This document shows positions 53,846 through 63,183 of a DNA stretch of 64,000 nucleotides, one piece after another. The stretch spans positions 2,045,726 through 2,109,725 of the forward strand of contig NZ_KI913949.1 of NCBI RefSeq assembly GCF_000332095.2. The letters run 5' to 3'. A program made the position numbers and the translations under genes. Numbering within the stretch: position 1 is the stretch's first letter; the number at the start of each line of letters is the position of its first letter. A model generated the notes under the pieces. That model saw only the letters and a list, made by a program, of their open reading frames with translations. It made no database searches and was not told the DNA's origin. This stretch comes from Leptolyngbya sp. PCC 6406 (lineage in GTDB: Bacteria > Cyanobacteriota > Cyanobacteriia > Phormidesmidales > Phormidesmidaceae).

Positions 53846-55084
53846 AGTGGTGTATTCAGCATTGATGCGGACGTAATCGTAGCTGAGGTCACAGCCCCAG
53901 GCCGTGCCCTGGCCGGGGCCAGAGCCAATGGCAACGTGGATGGTGACGGTGTCAGTCTTCAGGTATTCCCCAGCACTGGCCTGCTTCAGGTAGGCGCTGG
54001 CGGCAGCGCGATCAAAGGGCAGAGGTTGCCCCTGTTCCATCAGTACAAAATTCCCCAGTTGCACCCGCAGATTTTTCAGCTCAAAGGGCACCCCGGCTCG
54101 ACCCGCAGCAGCGGCGATGCGACCCCAGTTGGGATCACGGCCAAAAATGGCGGCTTTGGTCAGGGCAGACCCGGCAATGGTGCGGGCAACGAGACGAGCA
54201 GCGGCATCATCCGGGGCTCCGGTGGCCGTCACCTCTAGCAGGCAGGTGGCCCCTTCGCCATCCCGTGCGATCGCCTTAGCCAAGTGGGCACAGACCGCCG
54301 TCAGCATTGCCTCTAGGCGATCCGCCGCTGGCCCCGGCTCCGTAATCGCTACCGCCCGCGACTGGCCATTGGCGAGGGCCAGCAGGCTGTCATTGGTGCT
54401 GGTATCCCCATCCACCGTGATTTGGTTAAAGCTGCGATCCGCCGCCCGCCGCAGCATCGCCTGCCATAGGGGCGGCGACACGGTGGCGTCACAGGTGACG
54501 AAGGCTAGCAGGGTGGCCATATTGGGGTGAATCATGCCGGAACCCTTAGCGATGCCCCCCACCCGCACCGGGCGATCGTCCATCTCCAGTTCCAGGGCGA
54601 TGGATTTAGGCACCAGGTCCGTGGTGACAATGGCTTGGGCGGCGGCATCGGAGCCCGTCCCACTCAGGGCTGCCACCAAAGGGGGAATACCCGCCGTCAG
54701 TGCCGCCATGTTAAGGGGCTGGCCGATGACTCCGGTGGAGGCCACCAGCACCGATTCCACAGCAATACCTAGGGTCTGGGCTAGGGTTTCCGCACTGGTG
54801 ACCGCATCCTGCCAGCCCTGGGGTCCGGTGCAGGCGTTGGCCTGTCCTGCATTGACCAAGATCGCCTGGGCCGCTGCCCTAGCTTCTAGATGCTGCTGGC
54901 AGTAGTCCACGCAGGCAGCGCGAACTTGGCTGGTGGTGAAGACGCCAGCGGCGATCGCCGCTGTGTCCGACACAATTAGTGCTAAATCAGGAGCACCAGA
55001 AGGTTTGAGCCCCGCTGCGATGCCCGCTGCCCGAAATCCCTTGGGTGCGGTAACGCCCCCTTCAATCACCCGCCAGTCCGCCAT
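53843..55084 (-). CDS. argJ: Bifunctional glutamate N-acetyltransferase/ornithine acetyltransferase ArgJ
   Basis: 413 residues; recycles the acetyl group from N-acetylornithine to glutamate in arginine synthesis. Self-cleaving precursor: KGSGMIHPNMATLL with the nucleophile Thr191, giving alpha and beta chains. Other motifs: FTTSQVRAACVDYC, LVNAGQANACTG, STGVIGQPL. The last codons (AEYTT) match family C-termini; the stop lies in a MITE-like element. Confidence 0.95.
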   Translation of the reverse strand: MADWRVIEGGVTAPKGFRAAGIAAGLKPSGAPDLALIVSDTAAIAAGVFTTSQVRAACVDYCQQHLEARAAAQAILVNAGQANACTGPQGWQDAVTSAETLAQTLGIAVESVLVASTGVIGQPLNMAALTAGIPPLVAALSGTGSDAAAQAIVTTDLVPKSIALELEMDDRPVRVGGIAKGSGMIHPNMATLLAFVTCDATVSPPLWQAMLRRAADRSFNQITVDGDTSTNDSLLALANGQSRAVAITEPGPAADRLEAMLTAVCAHLAKAIARDGEGATCLLEVTATGAPDDAAARLVARTIAGSALTKAAIFGRDPNWGRIAAAAGRAGVPFELKNLRVQLGNFVLMEQGQPLPFDRAAASAYLKQASAGEYLKTDTVTIHVAIGSGPGQGTAWGCDLSYDYVRINAEYTT

Positions 55085-55169
55085 GGCCTGTCTCCCTGCA
55101 CACCGAAACCCGATTATACGTCTCGGGGTTTCGCCAAAATTCTCTCCAGGGAATTCTGGCCCGTTCCCG

Positions 55170-56450
55170 TCACCAGGTCCTGGCTTCGCAGGCTAGGAGC
55201 TTGTCCAACGTTGCGATCGCGGTTGTATCCCCACTGGCCCGCACCGCCTGCTCCATAGCCACATTGATCAGCTCCATCCGCAGCCGCATGTGGTATGCCT
55301 GCCGCACCTCGTTGCCGCCGCCATGGCCAGAGCGAGGCAACCGCTCCCCCAAGGGCTGGGAGAGGGGACGCCCCAGCTTAGCGGCTAGGGCCGTAATGAC
55401 GTAGCGCTGCTCAGGACGAGCCAACCCCTGCCAGGTGGCGATGGGGGTGGACAATAGGGTACTGATGTCACTGCGGGTGGCCCGCTCCTGGAGCCAAACC
55501 TCAACGGTGGAGATCGGCCAGTCGGGAGTCTCCTCATCCACCTTGGCGAAGGCGTGGGCCTCAGCGTAGGAAATACTCCCATCCTGGTCATAGTCCGCCG
55601 AGGGAACAGAATTGCCCACGCGATCGCGGCCACTGAGTCCGGCAAAAAAACTAGAACTATAGTCCTTGTAATCGGCCTCGTTCACCAAGGGCGTACAACC
55701 CACAGAGGGGCGTTCCTTCACCGTGGCAAAGAAGCCACACCGACTTTGCAGGGCCACCGATCGCCGGGGATCGCCGCCCTCATAGATTAGATTGGCAAAG
55801 GATCCCGCATAGCACTGGGCCATCATGGTCACAAAGGGAATCTCCTGGGGCCACTGATCCAACAGCGTCCCCAGTTCCTGCACCGAGAGACGCTGCTCGC
55901 CCCAGTGGATCAGGGCGTTGTTGTTGAGGTTGGCCTGATTCAGCTCACCATGCCCCGTGAAGTAGAAAAAGGCGGGGCAACCCCGGCTCCCAGCAGGGGT
56001 AGTGGGATAGCGCTGAAACCAGCTCTGGGTATTGCTCCGGGTAGCCGCCCCTTGCAGGTTAGGAATCTCCGGTACCTTGAATTGCTCCCGCCCCGCAGGA
56101 TCCAAATACCGCACCGTGGCCCGCCCATCATTGCCATTCGCAAAAAACACGGAGGCTCGACCAAGATCAATCCCCAAGAAATCCAGGGTGCGCTGGAAAT
56201 AGAGCACATTCTTTTCCAAGGCAATTTCGTTGTAGCTGGGGGCTCCTCCCCCCGCTACAACCAGAAATTCTGTCGGCTGGTCGAGGGTTTCAGCCCGAGT
56301 GGCGCTGGAAGAACCCACCACCCATTGCCATCCCTGGCCAATCAGGTGGGGTTGGTTGCCCAGCAAAATCGTGGCAATCGCCGCCACAATCACCAAGAGG
56401 GCAATCCGCCGCTGACGCTGTTGAGAAAAAGACATGGCAGGGGTAGCCAT
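55170..56450 (-). CDS. Membrane-anchored or exported caspase-like cysteine peptidase with an EF-hand
   Basis: 426 residues. A basic N-terminus and hydrophobic stretch 16-30 (IALLVIVAAIATILL) suggest a signal anchor or signal peptide. The C14/C13-like core has catalytic His167 in FFYFTGHGEL and Cys213 in VTMMAQCYAGSF. A canonical 12-residue EF-hand loop occupies 286-297 (DYDQDGSISYAE), so activity may depend on calcium. Orthocaspases are usually cytosolic, which makes the N-terminal segment notable. A C13 (legumain-like) assignment is also possible. Single gene between argJ and the HPPD-type gene. Confidence 0.75.
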   Translation of the reverse strand: MATPAMSFSQQRQRRIALLVIVAAIATILLGNQPHLIGQGWQWVVGSSSATRAETLDQPTEFLVVAGGGAPSYNEIALEKNVLYFQRTLDFLGIDLGRASVFFANGNDGRATVRYLDPAGREQFKVPEIPNLQGAATRSNTQSWFQRYPTTPAGSRGCPAFFYFTGHGELNQANLNNNALIHWGEQRLSVQELGTLLDQWPQEIPFVTMMAQCYAGSFANLIYEGGDPRRSVALQSRCGFFATVKERPSVGCTPLVNEADYKDYSSSFFAGLSGRDRVGNSVPSADYDQDGSISYAEAHAFAKVDEETPDWPISTVEVWLQERATRSDISTLLSTPIATWQGLARPEQRYVITALAAKLGRPLSQPLGERLPRSGHGGGNEVRQAYHMRLRMELINVAMEQAVRASGDTTAIATLDKLLACEARTW

Positions 56451-56558
56451 AGCATTGTCCCTATTTTGGCCTCTTTTCCCCTAGATGGCTGAGGTGCGAT
56501 CGCCCATTTTCAGGATTACAGTATCCCTTGTCGTGAGCAGTCGTGAGCAATTTACCCT

Positions 56559-57698
56559 ATGGACATTGATCATCTGCACCTCTACGTGGAGGACGCAGGC
56601 CGGTGGCGAGACTGGTTTCTCAACACCCTCGACTTTGTCCCTATGCCTAGGGGGCCGGGGATTGTCCTTCCGACCCTGGGGGTTCAGGGAGCCGGAATTC
56701 GTATTCTGCTCTCTGAACCCAACCCCCGCCAGCCGGAGGTGGCTACCTACCTCCGGCACTATTCCAGTGGGGTGGGGGATGTGGCCTTTCGAGTGCCGGA
56801 TGTGCAGCGGGCCTTGGCCACTGCCACCCAGGCGGGAGCGGTGATGACCGCCCCCCTACAAAGGTTTGCCCAGGGCTATCGTTGCCAGGTCCAGGGGTGG
56901 GGTAGCCTCCGCCATACCCTGGTGGAATATGTCGCCCCGCCCCTAGCCCCCGCCCCGACTGAAGTCAGGACTGCGGTAATAGAACAAACCGGGAGGCAAG
57001 ACCCTGGCCCTCCGCTTCCCTCCGACTTAACGCCATTGGCGGCGGAGATCGGCACCTGGAAAATCCCCTGGCAGTCCATTGACCATGTGGTGCTGAATGT
57101 CCCGGACGGGGAACTGATGGCGACGGCGGATTGGTATGAGCATTGCTTTGGCTTCCAGCGCCAGCAGAGTTTTGCCATTGCTACGGCCCAATCAAGTCTT
57201 CGGAGTCTGGTGCTGAGGCATCCCCAGGGCTCCGCCACCCTGCCGATCAACGAGCCCGCGTCGGCCAATTCCCAAATTCAGGAATTTCTCGATCACCACG
57301 GGGGGCCAGGAATTCAACATGCGGCCCTCAAGACCCGGAATTTGGTGCGAACGGTGGCGGCACTCCGGCAGCGGGGACTGTCTTTTTTACCTGTACCTGC
57401 CACCTATCATGAGGGGTTGCGCGATCGCGCTGATTTTTGGGCAGAGGCAGGGGACTGGCGCGCGATCGCAGAACAGCAAATTTTAGTGGACTGGGTACCC
57501 CAAGCCCCAAAAGCACGGCTACTCCAGACCTTTAGCGATCCTCTGTTTGACCAGCCCACCTTTTTCCTAGAGTTGATTGAGCGCCAAATCCACTGGGAGG
57601 GTCAGACCCAACAGCAGGCCCGAGGCTTTGGGGAAGGGAACTTTCAGGCGTTGTTTGAGGCCATCGAACGCCAGCAGCAGCAGCGCGGCAGTCTATAG
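56559..57698 (+). CDS. hppD: 4-hydroxyphenylpyruvate dioxygenase family protein
   Basis: 379 residues, two vicinal-oxygen-chelate halves. The iron triad is complete: His176 (SIDHVVLNV), His254 (GIQHAALKT), Glu338 (FFLELIERQ). GFGEGNFQALFEAIERQQ is the family C-terminus. It would convert 4-hydroxyphenylpyruvate to homogentisate for tocopherol and plastoquinone precursors; the N-terminal half is diverged, as in cyanobacterial members. Hydroxymandelate synthase is the main alternative. Confidence 0.88.
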   Translation: MDIDHLHLYVEDAGRWRDWFLNTLDFVPMPRGPGIVLPTLGVQGAGIRILLSEPNPRQPEVATYLRHYSSGVGDVAFRVPDVQRALATATQAGAVMTAPLQRFAQGYRCQVQGWGSLRHTLVEYVAPPLAPAPTEVRTAVIEQTGRQDPGPPLPSDLTPLAAEIGTWKIPWQSIDHVVLNVPDGELMATADWYEHCFGFQRQQSFAIATAQSSLRSLVLRHPQGSATLPINEPASANSQIQEFLDHHGGPGIQHAALKTRNLVRTVAALRQRGLSFLPVPATYHEGLRDRADFWAEAGDWRAIAEQQILVDWVPQAPKARLLQTFSDPLFDQPTFFLELIERQIHWEGQTQQQARGFGEGNFQALFEAIERQQQQRGSL

Positions 57699-57869
57699 CC
57701 ATTTTTCCTCTGAAGGGATGGGGTAGTCTGTAATAAATTTTCATCCCCAAGCCCTCCGTTTTTTATCCCAGTCAGTTTAATTTCCCCGTTTGATTTTCCG
57801 GCACTCCCCGTCCGGCACCCCCGTTTATTGCCCCCATCTATCCACCCTACTTCGAGGGGATCACCCACC

Positions 57870-58580
57870 ATGCTGCGCATTTTTACGGACTTTGATGGCC
57901 CCATCATGGACGTGTCCGAGCGCTATTACCAGGTGTATCAAGTTTGCCTAGCCCAGGCCCGAGAACAGGATCAAACCGTGACCGTGTTGCCCAAAGAGCA
58001 GTTTTGGCAGATGAAACGCGCCCAAGTGCCCGAGCGTCACATCGGCCAAATGTCAGGGCTACACGACGACCAAGCCCGCCGCTTTGCCCAACTGCGGCGA
58101 GAAACAGTCCATAGCCTCCCCTATCTCCGCCATGATCGGGTGCTCCCCGGTGCGGCGACGGCTCTGGAACGCTTGCAAAGCTTAGGCTGTGATCTCGTCG
58201 TTGTGACCATGCGGCGTGCCCACACGCTGAACTTAGTTCTAGAGCAACAGCCCCAAATCGGTCGATTTTTCCCCACCGACAGACGCTACTGTCTGGCCGA
58301 TGATTATCTCAAGGATCAGGATGTGGTGGAAAAGCCCCGGTTGATGGCCCGCGCCCTAGCCCAACTGCCCCCCCAGCCCCAAAGCTGGATGATTGGGGAT
58401 ACGGAGGCCGACATTGCCGCTGCCCGCGCCCACGGTATTCCTATCGTGGCGGTGCTGAGTGGGATTCGCAATCGGGAGCGACTGCTAGCCTACGGCCCAG
58501 ATGCCATCGTGGATAACCTGCCCCAGGCGGTGGATGCCATCGTGCAGCAGGCCCCAGCGATGTCGGTACGGGGGCTCTAG
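57870..58580 (+). CDS. HAD-superfamily hydrolase
   Basis: 236 residues from ATG 57870 (GAGGGG upstream); the frame opens at 57828. Motif I DFDGPIMD with nucleophile Asp7 and acid Asp9, motif II VVVTMRR, Lys in VEKPR, motif IV IGDTEADIAAA. A helical cap lies between 15 and 95. Phosphoglycolate-phosphatase-like by sequence style; substrate unknown. Its last 4 bp overlap the convergent CPP1-like gene. Confidence 0.85.
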   Translation: MLRIFTDFDGPIMDVSERYYQVYQVCLAQAREQDQTVTVLPKEQFWQMKRAQVPERHIGQMSGLHDDQARRFAQLRRETVHSLPYLRHDRVLPGAATALERLQSLGCDLVVVTMRRAHTLNLVLEQQPQIGRFFPTDRRYCLADDYLKDQDVVEKPRLMARALAQLPPQPQSWMIGDTEADIAAARAHGIPIVAVLSGIRNRERLLAYGPDAIVDNLPQAVDAIVQQAPAMSVRGL

Positions 58581-59203
58581 CGCAAAAAGCTGCTGACAAC
58601 CCAAAACACAAACAGGGTAATGGTGGCGGCCCAGATCTGAACGGTCTCAGCCGGGTTGCTACTGCCAGGGAGGATCATCCCTTGGCTAGCAATGCCGTTA
58701 CCAATAGCAATGCCCAGGATCATACCCACTGCTAATCCGGCAATGGTCCAGAGAATTGCCCGCCAGAAGCGATATTCTTTGCGGTTGAGAAAATAAATGG
58801 TGCAGCCGACCCCAACGGCGAGGGCCAGGGAGGGAGCTGCGATCGCGCCAATAATTGCGAGGGTGGCAAACACACCACCGGAGAGGAGCACATCATTGCG
58901 GGAGGGGGTATCCAGCACCTGCACCAGCCAATCGGGGCGCTCTCGCCCTAGACTCTGGACCTTGGGGGCCGGGGTCTCAGGGGGCTCTTCTGCGAATCGG
59001 ATGCGGTCAGGTACCTTGATTTTGCCCTCCTGCCGCAGACGCAATCGCTCCATAAGAATGGCGTCATAGGCTGCCTCAATGACATCCATTTGTTTGCGAT
59101 CGCCGGAACATTCCGCCAAAAGGCGAGTGCGGGCCGCTTGAATGTCGTCAAACGAGGAAGATTTATCTAAGCCTAATGTGTCGTAGAAATTTTGCTCGCT
59201 CAT
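58577..59203 (-). CDS. CPP1-like family protein (J-like, DUF3353)
   Basis: 208 residues from ATG 59203 (frame open to 59251). N-terminal J-like domain (NFYDTLGLDKSSSFDDIQAARTRLLAECSGD) without the HPD tripeptide, a linker, then three or four membrane helices (LLSGGVFATLAIIGAIA; LALAVGVGCTIYFL; ILWTIAGLAVGMILGI; IWAATITLFVFWVVSSF). The plant relative CPP1 helps protochlorophyllide oxidoreductase fold and import; cyanobacterial members are thylakoid or membrane proteins of uncertain role. Confidence 0.85.
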   Translation of the reverse strand: MSEQNFYDTLGLDKSSSFDDIQAARTRLLAECSGDRKQMDVIEAAYDAILMERLRLRQEGKIKVPDRIRFAEEPPETPAPKVQSLGRERPDWLVQVLDTPSRNDVLLSGGVFATLAIIGAIAAPSLALAVGVGCTIYFLNRKEYRFWRAILWTIAGLAVGMILGIAIGNGIASQGMILPGSSNPAETVQIWAATITLFVFWVVSSFLR

Positions 59204-59251
59204 CGGTATTTCCCCGTCAGCTCTGGCGATTCCGTCAAGCCTATCACCCAC

Positions 59252-59870
59252 AGGACTGCCCTAGGCAGCCATGAACAGGGTAATGACCCATGACATTAGG
59301 ACATGGGGATAGACCACAGGACTGACCTAACGGGCTATGGCTATGGTAATGGTGCATGGATCTAGCCTTTAGTTTAACCAGCTAAGTCCGGGATCGGAAG
59401 CCACCTGCCCCAACTCTTTCCATCTTCTCTGGAACCTGAATGGGCCAACCGGAAGAGGGCTACTACTAGGGAAAAGGGCTGCCATTAAGGGTGGACTATC
59501 GTTGGGGTGACTTTGGGGCAGCTTTCGGGTGGCTTTCGGGTGCGATCGCAACGTATCCCCAGCGTAAATTCCCGGAGTAAATCCTTTAGAATCCAGACAT
59601 TCCAGCCCCTAACGGTCCCGTCTTGCTAATTTTGCCTCTATACCTGCCTAAATATACTGAGGTTGTGCTAAACCTTTGATACAGAAATGTTGTTGTCTAA
59701 GCAGTTACTTTTGGCTATCCATGGGAACCCTGTTAAAAGCCTGCAAATATAAGCCCCTGTAAAGGGGGATGTTCAGGTTCAGGGGCATCAACTTTACGGG
59801 AAATTTACATATAGCCTGCGAATAGTGGTTTAGGCGTTCATAATAATGGCGCGGATGGGTTCAGCGTTTT
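59252..59870. other. Intergenic region upstream of the OmpR-family regulator
   Basis: No supported gene. It holds the CPP1-like promoter at its left end. Around 59793-59811 is TTTACGGG, three bases, then TTTACATA, close to the HLR1 pattern of RpaB sites (two TTTACA-type octamers spaced by four) but with a one-base shorter spacer. TAATAAT at 59841-59847 could be a -10 box. Confidence 0.4.
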
Positions 59871-59984
59871 ATGGAAAATAGTGCTGGAGACGACCTCCAG
59901 GAGATCATCCCCTTGGAAATATCTGTACCTTCCTTTGAAGCTGTCAAAGAAGCAATCGATGTCCCTTCGGTAAAGCGTTCATAG
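59871..59984 (+). CDS. Possible 37-residue leader peptide
   Basis: ATG 59871 to TAG 59984, MENSAGDDLQ...VKRS, an acidic peptide ending 2 bp before the ATG of the OmpR-family regulator. The near-zero spacing fits translational coupling or a leader. It has no recognised homologue and no strong ribosome-binding site, so it may be chance. Confidence 0.35.
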   Translation: MENSAGDDLQEIIPLEISVPSFEAVKEAIDVPSVKRS

Positions 59985-59986
59985 CC

Positions 59987-60703
59987 ATGGCTTCTGCCAA
60001 GATTCTTGTTGTTGATGATGACCCTGCCATTCGGAACCTGGTCTACCGGTTTCTCTCTAAGCAAGACTATGAGATGGAATCTGCCGAAGACGGAAAGAGT
60101 GCTCGGGCAGCCTTTGACCAGTTCAATCCAGACCTGGTGATTCTGGATGTGAATCTGCCCGATGCTAACGGGTATGACATTTGCCAAGAACTCCAGGCCC
60201 GCACGGGAGTCTTTGTGTTGTTACTCACCAGCCGCAGTGACGAGGCCGACAAGATTCGTGGCTTCAACCAAGGGGCAGACGACTATCTGACCAAGCCCTT
60301 TAGCTTGGGGGAGCTGGAGGTGCGAGTGGGCGCAATCCTCAAGCGCCAGCGCCCGGTAACCATGGCCGAACAACAACGCCTCATCTTTAATAAGCTGGCC
60401 ATCGACCCTGTGCGTCGTGAAGTGGCCATCGACAATGAAATGATTGCCTTAACGGCCCTAGAGTTCGATCTGCTGCACTTCCTAGCCAGCCATCCAGGTC
60501 GAGTTTGGCGGCGAGCAGAGCTAATCCAAAAGGTGTGGGACTACGAATACGTGGGTGACCAGCGAGTAGTGGATGTTCACATCGGTCAAATTCGCAAAAA
60601 AATTGAGCTGGATATTGCCCAACCCGCCATGATTCAGACGGTGCGAGGGGTAGGGTATAAGTTCGAGCCACCCCAAGCTTCAATGGATGATGCCCCACTT
60701 TGA
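59987..60703 (+). CDS. OmpR-family DNA-binding response regulator
   Basis: 238 residues: receiver with DDDP acidic cluster, phosphoacceptor in DLVILDVNLPDANGYD, LLLTSRSDEADKIRGFNQGADDYLTKPFSLGELEVRV, then a winged helix (LTALEFDLLHFLASHPGRVWRRAELIQKVWDYEYVGDQRVVDVHIGQIRKKIE...IQTVRGVGYKF). It is not RpaA or RpaB by the sequences I remember. No kinase is adjacent; NblS, encoded in this window, is a conceivable but unproven partner. Confidence 0.92.
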   Translation: MASAKILVVDDDPAIRNLVYRFLSKQDYEMESAEDGKSARAAFDQFNPDLVILDVNLPDANGYDICQELQARTGVFVLLLTSRSDEADKIRGFNQGADDYLTKPFSLGELEVRVGAILKRQRPVTMAEQQRLIFNKLAIDPVRREVAIDNEMIALTALEFDLLHFLASHPGRVWRRAELIQKVWDYEYVGDQRVVDVHIGQIRKKIELDIAQPAMIQTVRGVGYKFEPPQASMDDAPL

Positions 60704-61347
60704 AACCCTTTCGTTAGGGGAGTGGGGGGGGTGGCAGAGAGTTTTGAATTTTGAGTTTTGAATTGATCCCGTAGGGTGCATAACGCTAAGGCGTGGCTTC
60801 GCCCACGCGAAGCAATGCACCGCAGAGATGCCGCCCCCAATGCAAGATGGTGCCGTAGGGGCGCGGAAACCGCGCCCAATGCAGGACGTGACAGCAAGGT
60901 GGGGTGTTGAGGCGATCAATCCCGTAGGGGCGGGTTTGGCTCGTGTCTACTGGGAAATCCCAAATGGGAGGCTCAAAACCCGCCCTGCCCAGTTTCCTAA
61001 AAGCCAGACCAGGATCCCTCCCTGCGCTCGGAATGACAGGCTTCCCTCTGTTTCTTCCATGCATTACCCAACCCCAAATGTTGGGTCTGTTGCTCCGGAG
61101 GGGAAATTTTGGGTTTTGAATTAAATATCCCGTAGGGGCGCGGTTTCCGCGCCCAATGCAGGGTTTGACAGAGATTGTAAGGGCTGTAGGGACGGTTTTA
61201 GCTCGGATCTATGGGGAAATCCCGAGATGATCGCCCAAAACGCGCCCTACCCAGTGCCGAAAAATCCAGGATTGAGGTTAATTCCGTAGGGGCGCGGGGC
61301 CTCGCGCCCTCTGTAGGGGCAATCTCTGGTGGTGGCCCAGTGATGGT
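60704..61347. other. Intergenic mosaic of dispersed repeats
   Basis: Contains at least five repeats: the GTAGGGTGCATA...GCAATGCACC palindrome (60771-60821), the GGGGCGCGG/CCCAATGCAGG module (60855-60890 and 61132-61165, with a partial at 61287-61320), the REP-like GGGCGGGTTT element (60920-60990 and 61188-61290) and the inverted CCCTGCGCTCGGAATGACA repeat (about 61017-61038). No gene. Confidence 0.75.
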
Positions 61348-61584
61348 CTAAAGGGTTTCTAGCTCATCGGCCCGCAGGTGGGCCTTAAAGGGCTTTTTCG
61401 CGCCTTCAACCGTAAACTCAACCAATACGGGAAAGTTGGGGCTGATGGGACGGCCCTGCCAATCAGATAGCACCTTAATCACCGTTCCCTCTAACCCTTT
61501 GCCATCAAAGGGTTCATTGCGATGGAGGGGATAGTGATAAAAGACAACGGTTTCCTTAATACGAACGCGATCGCCCACTTTCAT
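61348..61584 (-). CDS. ftrV: Ferredoxin-thioredoxin reductase, variable chain
   Basis: 78-residue SH3-like subunit that stabilises the catalytic FTR chain, which passes electrons from photosystem I ferredoxin to thioredoxins. MKVGDRVRIKETVVFYHYPLHRNEPFDGKGLEGTV, WQGRPISPNFPVLVEF and FKAHLRADELE are the family hallmarks. ATG 61584 (AAAGG upstream) fits the usual start; the longer frame begins with TTG 61614. Confidence 0.93.
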   Translation of the reverse strand: MKVGDRVRIKETVVFYHYPLHRNEPFDGKGLEGTVIKVLSDWQGRPISPNFPVLVEFTVEGAKKPFKAHLRADELETL

Positions 61585-61699
61585 AAACCAATTAACCTTT
61601 GCTTGATCCGCCAAGATGGTTAAGAATCCTTGCAGGTAATCCTGGGGATCCCAGTCTCCTGAAGAGCCTTACCATCTTTGCATAGTTTGTGCAGAGCCT

Positions 61700-62003
61700 T
61701 TAGAGGCGTAATCCTTGGTCTTTTAGGGTTGCATCAATCCAGGCCAAGTCCCTATCCGTGAGGGGCGGCAACGGATCCTGCTGGTAGTCAATGAAGTAGT
61801 CGTAGCCCGAGTGCTCGTGTACCTTCTAATAGCGAATTGACGCCAATGACCTCGTAGACCCGTTTCTCGATGTCAACTTGGTATTTGGGGAGCAATTGGG
61901 GCGTGAGCACATCGGCCAGGGCTACGATCAGGCGATTGTGCACCGTAGACCAGCGATCGGGGTGTTCCAGATAGGGATTCATGCCCGGAAAAGGGGAAGC
62001 CAT
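61700..62003 (-). pseudogene. DUF4058 family protein, internally deleted
   Basis: Starts MASPFPGMNPYLEHPDRWSTVHN, the DUF4058 N-terminus, runs about 66 codons, and stops. In another frame just before that stop, the typical C-terminus appears (HSGYDYFIDYQQDPLPPLTDRDLAWIDATLKDQGLRL) ending at 61700. Some 150 codons are missing between, with a frameshift at the join, so it is inactive. Confidence 0.8.
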
Positions 62004-62052
62004 TGTGCCACCTAGCACGGTATTGCTTTAATTCTAGGGGCTGCGCTAGGAA

Positions 62053-63183
62053 CTACTGTCCCCTCACCCAATCACGGACAATTGCGGCGGTAGCGGGGGC
62101 CAAAAATACCCCGTTGCGGTAATGCCCCGTGGCCAGCAGGACATTGGTAAACCCCGCTAAGGGCTCAATCACCGGAGCGGCGCGACCCTGTGGCCGGGGG
62201 CGCAGGCCGTGCCAGGTTTCCAGAATTTCGGCCTGAGCCAAGGCGGGGCAATAGGCGATCGCCCTCTGCCATAGGGCTTGCAACAGATCCGAGTCTGGCT
62301 CTAGGGCCATCCCCTCCTCGGGGGGAAACTCCACCGTCGCCGCCACCCCGTACTCACCGCCGCCCAGGGGCACCAAATGCACGTCATCCCCATTAATCAC
62401 AGGCTGAAACTGGGGGTCGCCCAGGGGGCTGGTGACCCGCACCCGCATTCCCTGCCCCAAAACTGGTCCCAAGGGAAGGGGTTGAGCCAGCATCGCCGTC
62501 AGCGCCCCAGTGCCTAACCCCGCCGTCAGCACCACCCGATCCGCTGCATAGGTCTCTCGCAGTGTCGTGACCGCCTGGACACAACGCTCTCCGAGCGACC
62601 TTTGGTCATCGCAATTCTGGTCCCATCCCAGTTCAAACCCCGTTACCGCTTCTTGGAATCGGCAGGTGACGCCGTTGCCCGCCGCCGCCTGCACTAACGC
62701 TTGGGTCAGGGCCTTGGGGGCAATCTGGCGATCGCAGGGGGAGTAGATCCCCGCCGCTATCTGGTCCGGGGCGAGATGGGGACAGGCCGCAGCTACCTGC
62801 TCCGGCTTCCAAATTTCTAAGGGCCACCCCTGAAGCTCACGGATAGCTTGGAGCGATTCCCAGCGTGGTAGCACTGCCCGGTCAAAACACACACTCAGTA
62901 TCCCCTGGGCATTATAGGGAACGGAAAACCCCAGGGCCGCCAACTCCGGCAACAGGGTGTGGTAGCGGCGTAGGCTAGCCTCCCGCAGCCGCCAGTTACG
63001 CCCCTTCACCTTCTGGCTACAGACCCCCATCAAAATGCCGAGGGCAGCCCCCGTGGCCCCATGGCCCGGAAGCTGGCCATCCATCAGTGTCACCGTCAGG
63101 TCGGGGCAACGGCTGAGTTCGTAAGCCACCATGGCCCCAACGACACCGCAGCCCACGACGATGATTCGCGTCCGTTGACTCAT
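62053..63183 (-). CDS. FAD-dependent oxidoreductase of the glycine/D-amino acid oxidase family (ThiO-like)
   Basis: 376 residues. N-terminal dinucleotide-binding IIVVGCGVVGAMVAYEL, GATGAALGILMG loop, and the C-terminal LLATGHYRNGVFLAPATA motif typical of DadA/ThiO oxidases. ThiO makes iminoglycine for thiazole synthesis in other bacteria, so thiO is possible but not certain. Its ATG overlaps the psbQ stop (ATGA), so the two genes form an operon. Confidence 0.82.
   Translation of the reverse strand: MSQRTRIIVVGCGVVGAMVAYELSRCPDLTVTLMDGQLPGHGATGAALGILMGVCSQKVKGRNWRLREASLRRYHTLLPELAALGFSVPYNAQGILSVCFDRAVLPRWESLQAIRELQGWPLEIWKPEQVAAACPHLAPDQIAAGIYSPCDRQIAPKALTQALVQAAAGNGVTCRFQEAVTGFELGWDQNCDDQRSLGERCVQAVTTLRETYAADRVVLTAGLGTGALTAMLAQPLPLGPVLGQGMRVRVTSPLGDPQFQPVINGDDVHLVPLGGGEYGVAATVEFPPEEGMALEPDSDLLQALWQRAIAYCPALAQAEILETWHGLRPRPQGRAAPVIEPLAGFTNVLLATGHYRNGVFLAPATAAIVRDWVRGQ

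Noticed and set aside
59369-59551. 60-codon minus-strand frame upstream of the OmpR regulator
   Set aside because: Low-complexity Pro/Ser/Lys start, no ribosome-binding site, and no recognisable family.
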